Shown here piece after piece: positions 9,014 through 20,390 of a DNA stretch of 64,000 bases (positions are counted from its first letter, which is position 1; every line of letters starts with the position of its first letter). The stretch lies in contig NC_066581.1 in assembly GCF_024323335.1 (NCBI RefSeq), positions 181,157,330-181,221,329 of the forward strand, in the 5' to 3' direction. Source of the stretch: Lathyrus oleraceus (Eukaryota; Streptophyta; Magnoliopsida; Fabales; Fabaceae). Made by a program: the position numbers and the translations under genes. The notes under the pieces were generated by a model. It did no database searches, was not told where the DNA came from, and saw only the letters and a list, made by a program, of their open reading frames with translations.

Positions 9014-10831
9014 TATGACTTCCCAGATGAGGAGATTCTGTATTTGAGAATGAAAGATTGTGATGAGCCTACACTCGATGAAAGGCCAGAGCCTGGTTCC
9101 AGATGGAGCATGGTGTTTGATGGCGCTGTAAATGAATATGGAAATGGTATTGGGGCAGTGATTATTACTCCTCAGGGCACACATTTTCCTTTTACAGCAA
9201 GGCTAACTTTCAACTGCCCGAATAATATGGCAAAGTATGAGGCCTGTATCATGGGATTTGAAGAGTGTATTGATCTTAGGATCAAACATCTTGATGTTTA
9301 TGGTGATTCGGCCCTTGTTGTTAATCAAATTAAGGGTGAATGGGAGACGAATCAACCTGGCCTAATCCCATATAGAGATTATACGAGGAGGATTTCAACG
9401 TTCTTTACTGAGATTGACTTCCATCATATTCCTCGAGATGAGAATCGGATGGCAGATACTCTTGCTACGCTTGCTTCGATGATCGTGGTAAAACATTGGA
9501 ATGAAGTTCCCAACATTACTGCGTTGCGCTTGGATAGACCAGCTCATGTATTTGCAGTAGAGGAGGTGCAAGATGATAAGCCATGGTATCATGATATTAA
9601 GTGTTTCCTTCAAATCCAGATTTACCCGCCTGGGGCATCTGTGAAAGATAGAAAGACTTTAAGGAGATTATCAGGCAGTTTCTACCTCAATGGCGATGTG
9701 CTTTATAAGAGAAATTTTGATATGGTTCTGCTCAAATGCGTGGATAGACACGAAGCAGACCTGTTGATGACTGAAGTCCATGAGGGTTCATTTGGTACTC
9801 CTTCCAATGGACATGCCATGGCTAGGAAGATGTTGAGAGCAGGCTACTATTGGCTGACAATGGAGTCTGACTGCTGCAAATATGTGAAGAAATGCCATAA
9901 GTGTAAGATTTTTGCGGATAAGATTCATATTCCTCCAACACTTCTGAATTTGATTTTGTCACCATGGCCCTTCTCCATGTCGGGAATCAACATGATTGGC
10001 ATGATAGAGCCGAAAGCATCTAACGGTCACAAATTCATTCTCGTAGCAATTGACTTTTTCACTAAGTGGGTTGAAGCGGCATCATATGCAAATGTAACCA
10101 GGCAGGTGGTAGTGAAGTTTATCAAGAATCAACTCATATGCCGTTACGGTGTGCCGGATAAGATCATTACTGATAATGGATCTAACTTGAACAACAAAAT
10201 GATGAAAGAGCTGTGTAGTGAGTTCAAGATTGCACATCATAATTCTTCTCCTTACAGACCCAAGATGAATGGTGTTGTTGAAGCTGCTAATAAGAATATC
10301 AAGAAGATTGTCCGGAAGATGGTTGTTACGTACAGAGATTGGCATGAGATACTGCCATTTGCTTTACATGGATATCGTACGTCTGTCCGCACTTCAACAG
10401 GGGCAACCCCTTTCTCCCTGGTATATGACATGGAGGCTGTGCTCCCAGTAGAGGTGGAGATCCCATCAATGAGAGTCTTGATGGAAGCCAAGTTGACTGA
10501 TGCCGAATGGGTTCAGAGTCGTTATGACCAGCTGAATCTGATAGAAGAGAAGAGATTGATTGCCATGTGCCATGGTCAGTTATATCAGCAGAGGATGAAG
10601 AAAGCCTTTGATAAGAAGGTCAAGCCTCGTGTGTTCCGAGAAGGCGACCTTGTGCTCAAGAAAGTCTTGTCTTTCGCGCCCGATTCCAGGGGCAAGTGGA
10701 CTCCAAACTATGAAGGTCCATATGTTGTTAAGAGAGCCTTTTCAGGCAGTGCTTTGATACTCACAACTATGGATGGGGAAGATTTCACTCGTCTTGTGAA
10801 TTCAGATGCAGTCAAGAAATACTTCGCCTAA
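9014..10831 (+). CDS. Archaeal-type RNase H and integrase of element A: open frame but integrase catalytic residue lost
   Basis: The frame stays open from the stop at 9011 to TAA at 10829. The archaeal-type RNase H (about 9080-9480) keeps its acidic residues: FDGAVNEYGNG, YEACIMG, YGDSALVVNQ and RDENRMAD. Tat elements are known to have gained this second RNase H. The integrase follows, with zinc-finger Cys in KKCHKCK and a DDE core. Its first catalytic Asp is replaced by Asn (AAC at 9989; GIN where B has GID). The second Asp (10172) and the Glu (10280) are kept at exact D-X35-E spacing. The second zinc-finger His is Pro (9800), where B has GTH. A C-terminal chromatin/DNA-binding-like tail (KWTPNYEGPYVVKRAF) is present. 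Confidence 0.9.
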   Translation, partial: YDFPDEEILYLRMKDCDEPTLDERPEPGSRWSMVFDGAVNEYGNGIGAVIITPQGTHFPFTARLTFNCPNNMAKYEACIMGFEECIDLRIKHLDVYGDSALVVNQIKGEWETNQPGLIPYRDYTRRISTFFTEIDFHHIPRDENRMADTLATLASMIVVKHWNEVPNITALRLDRPAHVFAVEEVQDDKPWYHDIKCFLQIQIYPPGASVKDRKTLRRLSGSFYLNGDVLYKRNFDMVLLKCVDRHEADLLMTEVHEGSFGTPSNGHAMARKMLRAGYYWLTMESDCCKYVKKCHKCKIFADKIHIPPTLLNLILSPWPFSMSGINMIGMIEPKASNGHKFILVAIDFFTKWVEAASYANVTRQVVVKFIKNQLICRYGVPDKIITDNGSNLNNKMMKELCSEFKIAHHNSSPYRPKMNGVVEAANKNIKKIVRKMVVTYRDWHEILPFALHGYRTSVRTSTGATPFSLVYDMEAVLPVEVEIPSMRVLMEAKLTDAEWVQSRYDQLNLIEEKRLIAMCHGQLYQQRMKKAFDKKVKPRVFREGDLVLKKVLSFAPDSRGKWTPNYEGPYVVKRAFSGSALILTTMDGEDFTRLVNSDAVKKYFA

Positions 10832-10853
10832 AATAAAAACAGAATAGCTCGCT

Positions 10854-11002
10854 AAGTTGAAAACCCTAAAGGGCGGCTTAGGAAAAAATGAGCGTCTCGG
10901 TGGATTGAAAACCCGAAAAGGGCGATCCAGGCAAAAGTTAGAGACATAAAAAAATATATACATATATCCCGCTAGATTGAGTACCTCACCCTGGGGCAAT
11001 CT
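10854..11002 (+). other. Array of three hairpins just after the integrase stop (element A)
   Basis: Three related stem-loops lie in a row at 10854-10879, 10902-10928 and 10974-11002. Each has an outer stem (AAG/CTT, GGAT/ATCC, AGATTG/CAATCT) enclosing an inner CCC...GGG pairing. Each is followed by a 'ggcaaaa'-like phrase. The equivalent array follows the integrase of B on the other strand (18943-19016). The function is unknown; it may be an RNA structure of the genomic transcript. Confidence 0.65.
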
Positions 11003-13664
11003 AGGCAAAAAATAGGGATTTGGCAAGTAACTGCATCCTGACAAGACTTTGCTTTACAACTGTCATCCGTCAGAGGTTCTCGCTCATTCGTCATCAACCA
11101 AAACTTCAAATACATTGGATTCAGAATTGGTGGAGAAATGGTCATTATGTTCAATGTAGCCCTTTTCCAATATATATCACCAATTTCAAATTTGAAAAGA
11201 TCTATGGGGTCTTGCCATTTGCAGACTACCATTCCATCAAATAAATTTGAGCCTTTATCCAATTATTTACACTCTTATTTGTTTCTATTTCAACAAATGT
11301 TTTGCATGTTTTAATTGAAAAATATCATTGTTTTACTCAAATCTTTCATAATTTGTTTTTAAACAAAGTGAACATTCACGAAGATGAGAGGATACTGAGG
11401 ATATCTTCAGTGCTCTCCCAAGGATGGTAAGATTCTCGATAGGGTAAGACATTTGTTCATACTCCTGGCATGCTTGTGTCCTTTTCCTTTGGAGCCTTTC
11501 GTGGTTTTCTCCCGAGCAAAGTGATTGGTAGGATTATTCATCCCTCGTGCCTGCAGCAGAGTAGTGATTCTGCCTCCTCAGCAGATTTGATCTCATTATT
11601 TGAGACAGTGTTTGATGACCCGTGGAAATTCCGGATTTGGTGGTTGTTCCCCACAGAGTTCCATGTCCCCCTCTGACAATTTACCCAGTAGAGTGTTTCC
11701 ATGGCGGATTTCATCTGTATGACGACTTCGCCCCAGTTGGAATGACTAATGCTCATTCCCCTGCAGAGATCTTTGGGGTCCTGGCTTTCTCTTTTGAGAT
11801 GTAGTACCGGATGTTTGTGTACTTGTTCGTTGGACCTGTTTGTGTTAGAAATGTCTATTTTTCAGCATTCATCATACATAAACCATGCATATTGCCTACT
11901 TGATAACATTCAAATATTCATGATGCATTATTTGCCATATATCGTTGATTGTTATCTCTTGTTTGAGGGTATTATGTTTCCCTAAGCAGATGTTGGTGTT
12001 TGATCTCTCCATATAGAGTCATCCCCATAAGCAGAAAGTGTTCATCTTTCCTTCCATATTCCCCACTGAGTTATACCCTCGTGGATGATGGTTGTTTTTG
12101 TTTCCTCCCAACACATACATTGGGATGGAATTCCCCATTGAGTTATATCCTCATAGGGACAAGTTTTGTTTCAGCGTACCTATCTAGTTTGATCCTAGAC
12201 TGGCCCCTTTTGGTTGTTTTCTTGCACTCCCCTGTGGTGTAAATGAATGATTGCTCAGTAACCGGTAACCGTTCATCTCATACCCGGCGGAGTCTGTGGT
12301 TTTCTACCTTCATACCGGTAGTTGTAAACCCTTTTTTTGTACCCTGGCAGAGGTAACTGTTTCTGCTCACCCTAATTGGTGACGGTTACTTCTCCGTGGT
12401 TTTCTACCCAGTATCCGGTAGATGCAATCCCCTCCTTGACGGTTATATTTATCCAATATTCGGTATTGATATTCCCTCACCTTTTGGATTATTGCTCTGA
12501 TCAAGCAATTTATCCTCAGTGAGTCATCTCTCGTCTACCCTTTGTTGTTGGTGACAATTGTTTCTCCCCTGGATTTGTCATCATTATATACCTAGTTTTG
12601 GTATCCCGATGCCTTTTCTTTATCGGTCGATTTATCCTTTATTAACCCAGTAACCGGTTTTGGATAATCTTCCATGCGAGTATGTTATCTATGTTCTAAC
12701 GGTAATAGATGATATATCTCATGCACTCTTTGGTCGAAGCCTTTTGTTCTTCCCCAGTCGAGTAAGATTCGTATTTCCTTTTGGAATCGAATGTCCATCC
12801 TATAATCGAGTTTTCTTTTTTCAGCCCTCTTTTGGATGATGAGTGTCTTGGTAATATTCCCCAATTCACGCTTTGGTTGGTCACCTATTATATGCCCAGT
12901 AACCGGTATCCCTGGTGTTCCTTCCTTCTGCTCCCTATTTTGACTTTTTGTCCCTTGTGGAGTTAGGTTTTTCCTGAGCTGGAGTATACCTTTTTTAGGT
13001 CTTCCTCAGATGATTTCGGATGTTTGATATCTCTCACCCTTATACCGGTCTTAGATATTCATTCTTCCCGAGCATGTTGTTCTCTCACCCTTATACCGGT
13101 CTTAGATATTCATTCTTCCCGAGCATGTTGTTCTCTCACCCTTATACCGGTGTTCAGATCACATGTCTCTTTGAGCTTATTACCCAGTAACCGGTAATAC
13201 CTCATGCCGTTATTTCCCCAGAAGAGTTTTGTTTGGGTTTTCCCCAGCAAGGTCCCTTATTGGATTGTCCCCATTTGAGTCCGGATTTTTATCCGAAGTA
13301 TCCGTTATGGATAATTTCTACTGTATTGGCATATTCCCTAATACACGCGCCTTTGAGTCAGCTCGGGTCCTTCCATTGATTTATTCCCTTTGGAATTCTG
13401 CTCCCTAAGCTTTGAGTCGTGACCTGCTCACGCATTTTTACTCCCTTTCTTATCCCCATAAGAGCCATAGAGTCTTTGTCCCATGGAGTTAATTATTCAT
13501 GTGGATTGTCAGTTTCCCCTAATTTCTTTTCTTCTTTGTGGACACATATCTCCACAGGATGTTACCTTTTGCATACATACATTTGCATCACGAGGTGTCT
13601 TAGGGACCAAAATTTGTATCTTCATTATTATTTAAGCCCATTCTACCTCGTCGAGAATGACCTT
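11003..13664 (+). other. Long 3' UTR of element A
   Basis: About 2.7 kb lack any conserved protein frame. From about 12240 on the sequence is rich in interspersed pieces of the type 'agtaaccggtaa', 'cataccggtag' and 'ttataccggt', spaced irregularly at 50-200 bp, plus phrases like 'ccccattgagttatatcctc'. Element D keeps the part equivalent to 12024-13664. Pea Ogre elements are known to carry fast-changing 3' UTR repeats that can seed satellites, which fits what is seen. Confidence 0.7.
13031..13151 (+). repeat. 51-bp tandem duplication in the 3' UTR of element A
   Basis: Two identical 51-bp units start at 13031 and 13082 (ctctcacccttataccggtc...), with a third partial copy at 13133-13151. Element D has one unit fewer at 60312-60390, so this is a local expansion in A. 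Confidence 0.88.
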
Positions 13665-13677
13665 AAATAGGGGCATC
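13665..13677 (+). other. Polypurine-tract-like sequence before the 3' LTR (element A)
   Basis: AAATAGGGG followed by CATC directly precedes the LTR start TGTAAGACCCC. The identical arrangement occurs in D at 60925-60937. It would prime plus-strand DNA synthesis. Confidence 0.7.
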
Positions 13678-15170
13678 TGTAAGACCCCAATTTTGTCCCT
13701 AAGATCCCTCACGGCATCATAACATTGCATTTTGCAAAGCCTCAAGGATCATGTGCATCTTGGTTCACTTTGCCTTTGGATGGGACTCCCTGTGAGTGGT
13801 TTGAGATCACCAAGCATGCTTGAATTGTATATTATTGCTTTTCTAACCAAAAGCATAAAAATATGTCACTAACATTTCTTATTTGTAGCTTGAGCAATCA
13901 CAAGGTCAAAAGCTTCTAGGTGATCCCTTATGCAAAGATATGGACAAGAGAAGATGAAAACAAGCATGGTAATGGTTCCCAAAGCTCTCATCCATCAAAT
14001 ATGCCTCCCTAGTGTCTCAATTCATCATTTTGATCAAAGGGTTTGAATTTTGTTTCTCAAGGAAACCCTAATTCATTTGTGTACCAACTGTGCCTTGCTC
14101 ATGAAGCAACCTCAGCCCATGGTCAAATCCAATCAAGGGAAGTTCTTTAATTCATCATTTCATGCATATTTGAACTTATTTGAGTGCCCTCAATCATCAA
14201 TTCATCAAGATATGAGTTGTGTACTTGAGAAGTTGATCAGTCAATTCATCTGACTATTTTGAAATGCACTGAAACCTAACGTTTTATGTGTTGGTCAAAT
14301 GGCGATGATCCCAAAAGAAAAAATGATATTAAGGACAATATGAACAACTTTCAGGTTCATCAAAAATTGATTTGAAGCTTGGAAGGTCATCATCCATTCC
14401 AAGACATTATAGGTCATTTTGATTGAAACCCTAATTTTGGGTCAACTTCCCAAGAACATAACTCATTCATTTTTTATGATTTTGAGTTGGGATAAAATGA
14501 ATTATAAAGTTTAAGATGTCTACTTCAAATGTTATGTTGAACAAAATTTCAAAATCTCAAAGGCAATACATGTGATAATGCAAGACATTATAGGTCACTT
14601 TGGACCAAATGCATTGAAAGGCAAAAAAGTCCAACTTCAAGTGCCCATAACTTCTTTATCAAAATTCCAAATGATGCAAAATTTAAGTCCATTTTGATTG
14701 TCCTGAAAATATCTACAACTTTGATGTTGAAGGTTTTATCATTTGGAGCTTTCATCATTGAAACAGATGGGCTTGAACATTGGCCAAATTTGGAAACTTC
14801 ACTTTTACATGTTTTGCACCTTACACTTTAAACTCAAAATTCACTAATTTCCACACTTCAAATGAGTTTCTGTCCAACATAACATTTGTTCCTTATGTCG
14901 AAACCTTTCCAACCATTACCCACATGCCTATGTTTCAATTTTTTAAGTGGCATTTTCGAAGAGGTGAAGTTTTAGGCATAATTGTGCATAACATGTTGAA
15001 ACTCATTATACAAGCTTATGCATTGCCGATTACACGTCCATTTCAAGTTGTTTGGTCATTAGCATGCAAATGCAATTGAATTTGGGCCTTCTACATGATC
15101 ATGAAGCCCATGCAAGGAAGATCCACTTGCCATGCACACGAGGAAACTCACTTGCTCAGCCAATTCCAGC

Positions 15171-15179
15171 TATAAATAG
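15171..15179 (+). promoter_or_regulatory. TATA box of the element A 3' LTR
   Basis: TATAAATAG lies about 1.5 kb into the LTR. Identical 9-mers lie at the matching place in both D LTRs and in the C LTR (reverse strand). Confidence 0.78.
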
Positions 15180-18065
15180 AGGTGCATACCTCCACCAAAT
15201 CTCAACCTGAAGGCACCTGATATGCTGCACAATTGAATCCATAGCCATTACCAAAGGAACTAGTTCACATTTCATAGAAAATTCAGATCTGAAATTCAAC
15301 TAAATTTGGTTGAATCTTTAGATCTAAAGTTCCTAGACCTTCATCATATGATCCATTGAACTTCTGTTTTGCAAAAGGAAGCAAGGAAAGTAGCTCAAAT
15401 CTTCACAATCCAAAGGTATGGTTCAACTGATTTTTGCTTGGAATCTCCTTGTTCCATGATCTATTTGCCTGGCCAATGTGCTTTCTGAAGTCCTCACTTG
15501 AGAGGCAAGCCAATGGTGGCTTTGATTTTGTGTTTTGATGAACTACAATTGATGTACCTGAATCTTCCAACTCAGATTTCTTATTCCATAGAAAGCTTGA
15601 GTACAATTCAAGGTTACATGGGTGATGTACATCACCCTAGCTTCATTTTGGTATATGGATCGTGCATTTTAATGAAGGTTTGAAAACCTGCAAATTCTGG
15701 TCGGAGCGGCGAGTCTCACCAGAGAAGACGGTGGTTTCCACCACCGTCCCCACGTGGATGAGCTCTGGACCATTGGATCTTATTTCCAGATTTAATCCCA
15801 TCCTTTGGATGTTATGACTTTTAATCATGCCTTGTGTGACGCGTTTGACTGGAGACACCATGAGCGTGCGCATATGGAGCGTTTGATCAGCCACGTCAAT
15901 TAATGAGGCTTGATCAGACGCTCCTAGTTTTTTCTCTTTTTCTAATTTCTGATTTTATTTCTTTTATTTCCATTACTTTCAAAAATTCATAACTCTTTCA
16001 TGTTTAATCCAAAAAATATGGGACCAATTGCATTCTTCTCCATTTAAATTCTAGTTTCTAAAAATATTTTTTAATATTTTTTATTTTGTCATTTGATATT
16101 TTTTGTGAATTTTCTCTTTTCTGGTTATTTTTAATTCATTTTAAATAGTTTTCAATATTCAAACAATACAAAAATATTTTCTCAACCTATTTGAATGATG
16201 ATGGATATATGAAAAATATTCTCATCAATTTTTTAATTGATTTGAGATTTATTTGAGATTTTAGTTCAATTAGGTTATTTTTATTCATTTTTAATTGATT
16301 AAAAATAGTTTCTGACTTTTAAAAATGCTGAATTTTTTTGTCAAACTTTGTTTGACCTTGGTGAACTTGGGATAAATCACTTGGAATTTTCAAGGTTGAT
16401 TTGAAGTGATTTTGAAGTTTGACTTTCCTTTAATATTTTAATTCAAGTTTATTTTAATATTAAAAAATGCCAAAAATATTTTGTTCATTTCTAGACTTCC
16501 AATCTTCATCTCACTTCTGTTTTTGAGTGTTTGACCATGATCCTCAATATCATTGGTCAAAATTTGTTGATTGGTATATGCCATTTCATTTAATGCACTT
16601 TATTCTTTCCTTTTCCATTTTCCATTATTCATCTTCTTCTTCTCCTTTCTTCTTTTTGATCAATGAGTTGAAGGTTGATAAGTTAGCATTGATTAGGGAG
16701 GTTTAATCTTCCTTGATTCAAATCTAATTCATCTTGATCAAATGATCAAGTGAATGGCTTTGCATTAAGGATAGGTTGCTTCATTTGCTTTTTCTTTTGC
16801 TCACTTGAGCACATGTTTATGTTAATGTCATTTGCCTTTTGCTCACTTGAGCACATAATTGTGTGTATATATCTTTGTGCTTGTGTGTGTCTGTTTGTTG
16901 TGAACCAAATGCAAAGAAATGGACAAATGGACTTAGACTTTAGGACCTTACCCAATCTAATGGAATTTGAAGAGCGACTAGGCCTCATGCCTTTAGAATG
17001 CTTAAATGTTAAAGAGCAACTAGGCCTCAGGCCTTTAGAATGCTTAAAGCTTGAAGACGAACATTGAAAAGACCATACTCTAAACTCCCTCTTGTCCATT
17101 CTTTGATTATTAATAGAACCTTTTGATGTGTGTGTTTTCTTGTGATAGGGATTCCAACTTTGAGCCAAATTGAGGAACCATTACCATGAGCCTCTAAGAG
17201 AGAGAGGAATCCGAGATACCTTGAGGAACTTTCCAAGAGCTTCAATTGATTGTTGATTGCTTGAGTTTATGCTTATGTGATTGCTTATTCCAAAGGATGG
17301 GAGCTACTTGGATCATCAATATGATCTCAAAAGAGGAACTCCATTTGTGGTTTTGTTTCTTATCCCCCTTATCTCTTGTATGATTAGGATTTAGCCTTTC
17401 TTCTTCTTCTCTCCACCCTAACCCAAGCCAAAACATTTTTTGTGCAAACATTTAACATTTGTTTTCAAACATTAGAAACCTAAGCATTATGCTTTTGATT
17501 TTCAAACTTTCTTTTCATAATACTTATTTTGAGTTGAATCTTTAACTCCACTTTGATCATATTTTGTAAATACTTTTCATTGGTAAATATAACCCATTCA
17601 AACATCTTTTTGTGGTTTCAATGGCCACTTTCTTAATTAAAAATTTTCATAAATTTTAGCTATTAGGTTTGAGTTATCCTTGAGGTAGATATAATACTCA
17701 CCTTTATCCTTAGTGATGGACAATGAGTCTTCCATGCTTATTATAGGGTTAACCCCTCACTAGCATGTTGAAGCTATCCTCACATGGTGGATTTGTGGTT
17801 TTGGGATTGAGTTTTCTCCCTTGGATAACAAAAGACCTTAAGGCTTTTGGACCAATCAATTCATCAACTCATTTTTTGAGATTTTTAGCCCGAACTACGA
17901 GGTTTTGATCCTACTCTTTTTTAAGATGGTACATAGGCAATGGGTTCATCCATTCAAACACAAAATATAAATACCCTATATATTCTCTTCTCATCTCTTC
18001 AATCATGTTTGCACAAACAAAATTTTCACAAAATACCAACCTTACAACAAGTATGAAAAGGGCTC

Positions 18066-18081
18066 CCTAGGAGTACCTAGG
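18066..18081 (+). other. U5 inverted repeat CCTAGG-AGTA-CCTAGG (element A 3' LTR)
   Basis: These are the same 16 bases as at 1021-1036, here in the 3' copy. Confidence 0.8.
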
Positions 18082-18295
18082 ATGTTTTGGGGGCTTAAAA
18101 CCTTCCCATCGCATAACCAACCCCCTTACCCAGTTCTGTGACATTTTTACTAGTTTTTGATTTGATAAAACTTTTAGGTTTTTGTTCGCTTTCTAACCAT
18201 TCCTTTGGATAAATAAAAGTGCGGTGGCGACTCGACTTGTATGGTTTACCTTGGATTTAGTCAATATCTCTAACGGTAAAAAATACGCCGCTACA

Positions 18296-19142
18296 AATGT
18301 ATAATCTTAAACAAAAGCTTGGGGAAGTACAACAGTGAGAGACTGCTGGGGATTGAAGAATCCAACGCTCGGACCAGCTCTGCAGGGATAAGATACCAAA
18401 TTGCAACTGTTGAGGAAAAACATCCACGATCATTTGATGGGGACCTTAAGGAAATGCCCCGAGTGTACCTGTTCTGAATAGACGATCCAAAGCACTTAAA
18501 ATTCACAACAATTTTCAATGTTTATTAAGCACATACCTGTAAAGCTCTTATGGTTCATGATGCAATGTTTATCAAAAATTCGGACGTCATTTTTGCAAAC
18601 AAAACAGTAAAATGAAAATGAACACAGAGATGTACTGAATAACATGATTTTATTGATTGAGTGGCCTCTGAATAGGTATTTACATCAGGAAGTAATCCCT
18701 GGAAAGAGATAATTGCACAACAGATAAAAATAGAAATTCATCTAATGGCAATGTGAAATGGATTTCTATCGGGTTCCAATTCTGCTATGATTCGCACGTC
18801 TTCAAGATCCTCCAGATGATCAGCTTTCCGAAAAAGGTGATTGGACTGTTTCCTATCCTTCGGAAGTTTCCAGTTATCGACACGAGATGATATTCAGAAC
18901 TACTCAGAATGCAGCCATTCGCTTAATCCCTAACTTTTTCCTGGATCGCCCTTTCGGGTTTTCAATCCACCGGGATACCCATTTTTGCCTAAGTTGCCCT
19001 TTCAGGTTTTCAACTTACCGGGTGTACAATCTTTTCATTTTTTAATCCCTAACTTTTTCCCGAATCTTTTTCATTTTCTTGGTTCGCCAGGATGCCCATT
19101 TTTTGCTTGGACTATTCTTTTTATCGTCCAGCGGGTCTATTT
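18296..19142 (-). other. Truncated 3' UTR of element B
   Basis: This stretch starts right after the integrase stop and contains the post-integrase hairpin repeats (18943-19016). It has no conserved frame. Beyond about 18900 toward 18296 no similarity to the A or D 3' UTR is apparent. Confidence 0.72.
18943..19016 (-). other. Two post-integrase hairpins of element B
   Basis: Stem-loops lie at 18943-18968 (GGAT/ATCC outer stem) and 18991-19016 (AAGTTG/CAACTT, perfect 6-bp stem). Each encloses a CCC...GGG-type inner pairing and lies 125-200 nt after the integrase stop, as in A. Confidence 0.65.
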
Positions 19143-20390
19143 TATGCGAAGTATTTTTTAACTGCGTCTCAGTTCACAGGGGAAGTGAAGTTTTCACCAT
19201 CCATAGTTGCGAGCATTAAGGCTCCACCATCAAAAACCTTGGTGACAATATACGGTTCATCATAGTTAGGAGTCCACTTGCCCCTGTGATCTGTCTGAGG
19301 AGGAAGGATCCTTTTCAACACCTAATCTCCGACTTGGAAGCATCGAGGATGCACTTTCTGATCAAAGGCTCTCTTTATCCGACTTTGATACAACTGCCCA
19401 TGACAAATGGCTGCCATTCGCTTCTCTTCGATAAGATTCAACTCCTTGAACCTTGTCTGAATCCATTCAGCTTCATCTAACTTGACATCCAGAAGGACTC
19501 TTAGAGAAGGAATCTCCACTTCAATAGGTAGGACTGCTTCCATACCATACACAAGGGAGTAAGGGGTTTCCCCGGTCGATGTACGTACTGAAGTACGGTA
19601 CCCATGTAAGGCGAAGGGTAGCATCTCATGCCAATCTTTGTACGTAACGACCATCTTCTGCACATTCTTCTTTATGTTCTTAGTTGCTGCCTCAACAGCA
19701 CCGTTCATCTTAGGACGATAAGGGGAAGAGTTGTGATGTTGAATGTTGAAGTTCTTGCACAACTCTTTCATCATTTTGTTATTGAGATTAGAACCATTAT
19801 CAGTAATGATTCTTTCGGGAATCCCATAACGACAAATGATTTCTTTCTTGATGAATCGGGCAACCACATGTCTGGTGACCTTCGCAAATGACGCTGCTTC
19901 GACCCACTTGGTGAAATAGTTGATGGCAACAAGGATGAAACGATTCCCATTGGAAGAAGTTGGCTCAATCTTTCCAATCATATCAATGCCCCACATAGCA
20001 AATGGCCACGGCGAAGACATCACATTCAGAGGATTTGGCGGCACGTGCACCTTATCAGCATAAATCTGGCATTTATGACACTTCCGAGCATATTTGAAAC
20101 AATCAGATTCCATGGTCATCCAGTAATAACCCGCTCTCAACAATTTCTTAGCCATTGCATATCCGCCGGCATGAGTACCGAAGGAGCCTTCATGAACTTC
20201 CTGCATTAACATGTCTGCTTCGTGTCTATCCACGCATCTAAGCAAAACCATGTCGAAGTTCCTCTTATACAGCACATCGTCTTTGTTCAAGAAGAAACTG
20301 CCTGCCAATCTTCTCAAAGTCTTTCTATCATTGTTGGATGCCCCTGTAGGGTACTCTTGATTCTTCAGAAAGCACTTGATGTCGTGGTAT
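19143..20390 (-). pseudogene. Integrase of element B (two to three nonsense codons, DDE triad kept)
   Basis: Integrase inserts the element's DNA copy. The zinc finger is complete (EVHEGSFGTH and RKCHKCQ). The DDE core has Asp at 19982-19984 (GIDMIG), Asp at 19799-19801 (IITDNGSN) and Glu at 19691-19693 (NGAVEAATK), with exact X35 spacing. Breaks: a TGG-to-TGA stop at 20388 just upstream of the domain, a TAG near 19320 in the C-terminal tail (after VGD), and a further stop near 19175 before the conserved end DAVKKYFA. The tail carries GKWTPNYDEPYIV. Unlike A, the active site is intact. Confidence 0.88.

Larger units (their letters stand above)
1..18295 (+). mobile_element. Element A: Ogre-type Ty3/gypsy (Tat) LTR retrotransposon, 5' end outside the window
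   Basis: In order, this element shows a partial 5' LTR, tRNA-Arg-type PBS, ORF1, gag-pro, a short intron, RT with degenerate RNase H, archaeal-type RNase H, integrase, a long 3' UTR, a polypurine-like tract and a complete 3' LTR. This gene order, with ORF1 before gag and an intron between pro and RT, is characteristic of Ogre elements. The LTR copies differ by a few percent by eye plus indels, so the insertion is not very recent. The 3' LTR ends in CTACA exactly where element B sequence begins, which suggests A inserted into B. The predicted target duplication AATGT (18296-18300) should recur just 5' of A, outside the window. Confidence 0.93.
13678..18295 (+). repeat. 3' LTR of element A (4618 bp, complete)
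   Basis: The LTR begins TGTAAGACCCC after the polypurine-like tract and ends CCGCTACA. The terminal TGTAA/CTACA form an imperfect short inverted repeat. U3 (about 1.5 kb) contains diverged 190-bp repeats with the phrases 'cataactcattcat' (14457) and 'cataacttctttatc' (14647). A TATA box lies at 15171, giving an unusually long R-U5 of about 3.1 kb, very A/T-rich around 15900-16500. The last 1.3 kb matches 1-1250. Confidence 0.93.

Noticed and set aside
13031..13151. CRISPR-like array
   Set aside because: The units are directly adjacent without spacers, in a eukaryotic transposon UTR; this is a simple tandem duplication.
11470..13670. Host exons in the long 3' UTR of element A
   Set aside because: Short frames there are C/T-rich and not conserved in phase in element D, which carries the same DNA with indels of all lengths.
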